From the NCBI GenBank assembly GCA_040754815.1, contig JBFMBX010000007.1, forward strand, positions 134,896-198,895: a stretch of 64,000 nt of DNA, read 5' to 3'. The position numbers were made by a program, and so were the translations under genes. Positions within the stretch are counted from its first letter, which is position 1. Each line of letters starts with the position of its first letter. Source of the stretch: Bellilinea sp040754815. GTDB taxonomy: Bacteria; Chloroflexota; Anaerolineae; Anaerolineales; Anaerolineaceae. Shown here piece after piece: positions 61,136 to 64,000 of this stretch. Under the pieces are notes generated by a model. It was not told where the DNA came from. It did no database searches and saw only the letters and a program-made list of their open reading frames with translations.

Positions 61136-62767
61136 TTAACGCTCGGCTTGAGCCTGCCCGACCGCCGGCTTCAAGACCGGAACAGACCTGCGCCGGCGGG
61201 CAGGCCGGTTGGCGCCGCGGATGTCCTCCAGCCCCTCCCGCGGGTAATAATAATTTTCCTGCGGGTCGTGATCGGCATACCACACCTGCGCAAAAAACGG
61301 GCTGCGGCGCGCCTGCTCATCACCGTTCCATTCACTCACGCAATCCGGGCACCAGTGACCGGCTTTCAGCACCGTGTACGGCCGTGCGCTGAACTCATGC
61401 CCAAAGGCACAGCGCCATTCCAGCGGCTGATACCAGTCCCCGTTCCAGTGTTCAGAAAGGCATTCCCCGCCGCGAAACACAGCCGCACGCTGCACATCTG
61501 CCAGAGTTAAAACCGGCCGGGCTTCATCGTAACCGTGATTCAGCCGCCGCCACTCAGCCGGGGGAGAAAAATCATCCCCGGAGGCGTTCCACTCCGGAAT
61601 GGCGTGAAAATCCTCAAGGGATTTGTAAAACGCGCGGATGCGCCACTGATTGCCGCTCTTCACCCAGTAAAGCGGGCTGTTGGGGTGATTTTCCACCACG
61701 CGGCGCTGCCAGCGGAACAAGCCCCTTTCGGCGGCCCGGCGCAAGAGCGGCAATCGCTGCAACAGCCACCGCGCCAGCCGCACCGCCGGCGGCATGGTGG
61801 AAAGAATCGCCCTGCGGAAATCTGCTAGCGTATCTCGCTGGTGATGGAGGTAATCATTCAACAGGTGGCTGTCCTCAAAAAACTGCATGTGAAAATTGCG
61901 GGTGGCAAACCAGCGGCGTTCGGTGCAGGCTTCCAGCCGCAAACCGAACAGGTTATAGACCATGCTCAAAAAGTCATAGGCCGTAGTGCGCATTCCCTCA
62001 CCGCCGCCCATGTTATACACCCGCCGCCAGAAGTCGGAATGGAGCGGTATTTCGGCGCAATTCGCCAGCCCGTAACCCGCATCCCGGTCGGTGATATTTT
62101 CCATGCAGGCATTCAGCGGTAAATGATAAAGAATGGGGTCGAGCAGGCCGAGCAATTCATCAAACCGGGTGGGCAGGATGAACGTCATCCGCAGGGAAAC
62201 CCAGTAACGCAGACCGGATTCCAGCACCAGCCGCTCGCCCTCGATTTTGGTAAGCGCGTAGTAATCGAAAACGGCCGGTTTGAGCGGGTCGCCAACCCGC
62301 CCAAAGTGAATGCCCGGCGGGCGGTTACCGGTTTGGGCCACCGAACCGGTGTGAATGTAAGCGATGCGCTCCGCGCCGTTAGGTTCATTTTCAATGGCGC
62401 GCAGAATGTGAGCAATAGCTTCCACATTTACGCGGCGGGCCTGTTCCGGGTTGTAATCAGCCATCGGTGAAATGTAGGCCATGGCGTTCAACACCCGGTC
62501 GGCCCCGCGGATGGTCTCGGCGACATCTTCGTAGCGGGTGGCATCGCCCCAAACCATTTTCAGCCCGTCCCCCTGAGCAACGCCCCTGCCGCGCAGGCGC
62601 GGTGCGCCGGCCAGCCGCAGGTAAGGGTCAAAGATGCCCCGCCGTTGATCCTCCGGCAAGGCCAGCACGGCAAGGTTGAACCGTTCGCGCCTGCGCCACA
62701 GTTCCCGAAAAGCCTGAAAGCCCATCGTACCGGAGGCACCGAACAAAGCAATGGTTGGTCTGGTCAT
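61136..62767 (-). CDS. NAD-dependent epimerase-like protein with Cys-rich tail
   Basis: A 543-residue protein. Residues 1-300 are an extended SDR: LFGASGTMGFQAF near 7 (GxxGxxG), MAYISPMADYNPEQARR near 95, THTGSVAQT-like active-site Ser near 141 (YIHTGSVAQT) and YYALTK near 170 with the catalytic Tyr and Lys. The C-terminal 200 residues are unusual, basic and Trp-rich; they end in a block with CAFGHEFSARPYTVL then GHWCPDC, probably a zinc ribbon. Function unknown; a sugar or sterol-like substrate is possible. The ATG at 62767 follows AGGTGAG and is preferred over a GTG at 62776. Confidence 0.8.
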   Translation of the reverse strand: MTRPTIALFGASGTMGFQAFRELWRRRERFNLAVLALPEDQRRGIFDPYLRLAGAPRLRGRGVAQGDGLKMVWGDATRYEDVAETIRGADRVLNAMAYISPMADYNPEQARRVNVEAIAHILRAIENEPNGAERIAYIHTGSVAQTGNRPPGIHFGRVGDPLKPAVFDYYALTKIEGERLVLESGLRYWVSLRMTFILPTRFDELLGLLDPILYHLPLNACMENITDRDAGYGLANCAEIPLHSDFWRRVYNMGGGEGMRTTAYDFLSMVYNLFGLRLEACTERRWFATRNFHMQFFEDSHLLNDYLHHQRDTLADFRRAILSTMPPAVRLARWLLQRLPLLRRAAERGLFRWQRRVVENHPNSPLYWVKSGNQWRIRAFYKSLEDFHAIPEWNASGDDFSPPAEWRRLNHGYDEARPVLTLADVQRAAVFRGGECLSEHWNGDWYQPLEWRCAFGHEFSARPYTVLKAGHWCPDCVSEWNGDEQARRSPFFAQVWYADHDPQENYYYPREGLEDIRGANRPARRRRSVPVLKPAVGQAQAER

Positions 62768-62823
62768 CTCTCTCACCTGAAGCCGGATTTATTTTCTTTC
62801 TATCACCACGGGAGTTGAGCGGC

Positions 62824-62841
62824 ATGTGACGTCAGTCACAT
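62824..62841. promoter_or_regulatory. CRP/FNR-type palindrome
   Basis: ATGTGAC-GTCA-GTCACAT matches the TGTGA-N6-TCACA pattern of CRP family sites exactly. The centre lies 65 bases upstream of the ATG of the minus-strand gene at 62767 and about 140 bases upstream of the rightward promoter start. A regulator is not encoded in the window. Confidence 0.6.
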
Positions 62842-62939
62842 TTGGGGGCATAAAAAGGTGCGTGATGAGACCATCACCCAAAAGTTTTTAGAACTTTTTT
62901 ATAAACTGCCCGGCAGACCCTTTCGGCAGATAATCACTA

Positions 62940-62967
62940 TTGACATTGGTTTTCATACCGTTATAAT
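62940..62967 (+). promoter_or_regulatory. Consensus sigma-70-type promoter
   Basis: A perfect TTGACA (62940-62945) and a perfect TATAAT (62962-62967) are separated by 16 bases. Transcription should start near 62974. This is one of the best promoters in the window. Confidence 0.85.
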
Positions 62968-62973
62968 TTAGAT

Positions 62974-63075
62974 ATAAATAGTAAAAAATTAGCACAACTG
63001 TAACATCTTGAGAAACAGGCTTTTCTCACAGCATGTTGCAGAATATCGGCAAGCCCGCTGCGGGCATTTTTATTC
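62974..63075 (+). ncRNA. Candidate structured leader or small RNA
   Basis: The transcript from the consensus promoter contains a nested stem: an AACAT...ATGTT outer pair (about 63002-63036) surrounds TGAGAAA...TTTCTCA with a short loop. It is followed by a terminator hairpin with a U-rich tail. No open frame of note lies within. It could be a 100-nt small RNA or an attenuated 5-prime leader of the surface gene at 63138. Confidence 0.5.
63053..63075 (+). terminator. Intrinsic terminator
   Basis: GCCCG (63053-63057) pairs with CGGGC (63061-63065) over a three-base loop and is followed by ATTTTTATTC and further T residues. The stem is short but GC-rich. Confidence 0.6.
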
Positions 63076-63137
63076 TTTTTACTGTTCATTATTCTCATCT
63101 TATGTGGAGCATGACAGCCTGTTTGGGAGGGTAGCGG

Positions 63138-64000
63138 ATGAATTCGCCTGATGTTCGGACTAACTTAAGCCGGCTTTGGAAGACATTTTATGCACTGGGG
63201 GTCATCTTCTTAATCACCGGCCTGCTTTTGAACGCCGTCGTTTTACCCGTCTATGCGGATTGGGACGGCAGCGAATTGAGTTTTACAAGCGGTTGCAGCG
63301 GCAATTGCGATGTGATTCAGGCCACCATTTGCAACAGCGGCGCCGCCATGCAAGGCACCACCACGTATCAGGTGTTGTGGAAAGCCAGCGGCAGCGCCCG
63401 TACCGGCGTAGTCGTCCACAGCGGATTTGTGCCGGCGCTCAGCGCCGGGCAGTGCGCGGTGCTGAGTTTCGACCCCCTTTCGGTCAGTAACCCGCCGGTT
63501 GGTTATCCGTTAGGCAATTTCATCTTTCGTGCCCAGCAGCGCCCAGATTACGCCGGTAATGGCACGGCGGTCATTTACTCCGGTCAGTGCCGCCCATTCA
63601 AAGATGTGGATGAGTGCAGTCTGCCCACCCCCACGCCTACCAATACGCCGGTAACCCCAACCGCCACATTTACATTTACGCCGACCAGCACGCCGGTCAC
63701 CCCAACCGCCACGTTTACATTTACACCAACCAGCACACCGGTAACGCCAACCGTCACTTTTACTTTCACTCCAACCAGCACGCCGGTGACGCCCACCCCG
63801 CAGGACACCCTCGAACCTTCACCCACTCCGGTAACCCCCACGCCGCAGGATACCAGCGAACCTTCACCTACCCCCGTCACCCCCACACCGCAGGATACCA
63901 GCGAACCTTCACCCACGCCGATAACCCCCACGCCGCAGGACACCACCGAACCTTCACCCACCCCCGTCACCCCCACGCCGCAGGACACCAGCGAACCTTC
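63138..64000 (+). CDS. Secreted surface protein with Thr-Pro repeats (partial)
   Basis: An open frame of 287 codons runs from an ATG at 63138 (GGGAGG eight bases before) to the right edge. A membrane segment and signal (ALGVIFLITGLLLNAVVLPVYA, about 18-40) precede a 110-residue beta-rich domain with several Cys residues (CSGNCDV, TICNSG, QCAVLSF, SGQCRPF). From about 157 the protein is low-complexity: about three copies of a 15-residue TFTFTPTSTPVTPTA repeat and then five of PTPVTPTPQDTSEPS, both of 45 bases. These look like extended stalks on the cell surface. The C-terminal domain is off-window. Confidence 0.8.
   Translation, partial: MNSPDVRTNLSRLWKTFYALGVIFLITGLLLNAVVLPVYADWDGSELSFTSGCSGNCDVIQATICNSGAAMQGTTTYQVLWKASGSARTGVVVHSGFVPALSAGQCAVLSFDPLSVSNPPVGYPLGNFIFRAQQRPDYAGNGTAVIYSGQCRPFKDVDECSLPTPTPTNTPVTPTATFTFTPTSTPVTPTATFTFTPTSTPVTPTVTFTFTPTSTPVTPTPQDTLEPSPTPVTPTPQDTSEPSPTPVTPTPQDTSEPSPTPITPTPQDTTEPSPTPVTPTPQDTSEP
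63640..64000 (+). repeat. Two classes of 45-bp coding repeats
   Basis: About three copies of a Phe-containing 15-residue repeat are followed by five copies of a Glu/Asp-containing one, continuing past the window edge. Copies differ mainly at third bases, suggesting older expansion. Confidence 0.88.

Larger units (their letters stand above)
62768..63137. other. Divergent control region, 370 bases
   Basis: The region contains a CRP/FNR-like palindrome (62824-62841), a low-GC hairpin (62880-62898), a consensus promoter (62940-62967) and a structured RNA ending in a terminator (about 62974-63075). It separates the epimerase-like gene from a surface protein gene. Confidence 0.8.

Noticed and set aside
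62974..63075. Cyclic di-GMP riboswitch
   Set aside because: The region is near cyclic di-GMP genes, but the conserved GEMM core is not present.
63584..63988. Minus-strand 134-residue Gly-Val-rich open frame
   Set aside because: It is the mirror of the Thr-Pro repeat gene; the third-base pattern and the signal peptide support the plus strand.
1..64000. tRNA, rRNA or insertion sequences
   Set aside because: No T-loop-like segment outside genes, no rRNA-like sequence and no transposase or integrase frame was found.

Overview
The window looks like a chromosomal segment of a bacterium of the Chloroflexota, most likely Anaerolineae (inference). The grounds are many lipoproteins with Thr-Pro linkers, a DUF5667-type protein behind an ECF sigma factor, CHASE4/HD-GYP signalling proteins, and exported proteins carrying an (F/Y)LPL(V/I) motif. 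No rRNA, tRNA, transposase or CRISPR array was found. One 100-N gap (40716-40815) shows it is a scaffolded assembly.

Region A (1-25615, all minus strand) is one long surface-glycan operon. A strong sigma-70-type promoter at 25637-25665 overlaps an inverted repeat and drives a winged-helix regulator. In transcription order there follow GDP-fucose synthase, the ABC glycan exporter Wzm/Wzt, a GT-B-like protein, a methyltransferase, PseB, an RmlD-like reductase, a NeuB-type synthase with SAF domain, a GT4 and an SpsF-like cytidylyltransferase. After these come three glycosyltransferase-like proteins, a Gfo/Idh oxidoreductase, two paralogous Cys-rich lipoproteins, a PtmA-like SDR, a NeuA-HAD fusion, a second NeuB-type synthase lacking SAF, a capsule-type transferase, a GT2, a short cytidylyltransferase, a 2-hydroxyacid dehydrogenase and a membrane protein cut by the window edge. 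Most genes overlap by a few bases or lie within 40 bp. Together they suggest production and ABC export of a polysaccharide containing one or more CMP-activated nonulosonic acids. No PseC-type aminotransferase, N-acetyltransferase, UDP-sugar hydrolase or 2-epimerase was found, so each pathway is incomplete here.

Region B (about 25700-36143, minus strand) is a second glycan and surface-protein block: two small lipoproteins, a four-repeat secreted protein, a flippase-like membrane protein, a carbamoyltransferase, a methyltransferase and four glycosyltransferases. From about 26350 to 34270 it is clearly AT-richer than its flanks. The right-hand change in composition falls inside a GT4 gene, which looks chimeric.

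Region C (36200-51224) is mixed housekeeping and accessory: a beta-propeller lipoprotein, a HEGGH membrane protein, dCMP deaminase with a divergent leaderless-type promoter pair, a phytoene-desaturase-like oxidoreductase, an ECF sigma factor with its DUF5667 membrane partner (broken by the assembly gap), an acyl-ACP thioesterase, a serpin lipoprotein, a CHASE4-HAMP-PAS-GAF-HD-GYP protein, a YcaQ-type DNA glycosylase, an MFS transporter, an N-formylglutamate-amidohydrolase-like protein and a small monooxygenase-like protein.

Region D (51336-64000) holds a large secreted C25-peptidase-like protein that lacks the usual catalytic His and Cys and is split by one in-frame TAG, a GGDEF protein divergent from a second HD-GYP protein, two exported proteins of unknown role, a dispersed-repeat-like intergenic region, an epimerase-like protein with a Cys-rich tail, and an intergenic region with a CRP/FNR-like palindrome and a consensus promoter leading into a possible 100-nt structured RNA. 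A Thr-Pro repeat surface protein runs off the right edge.
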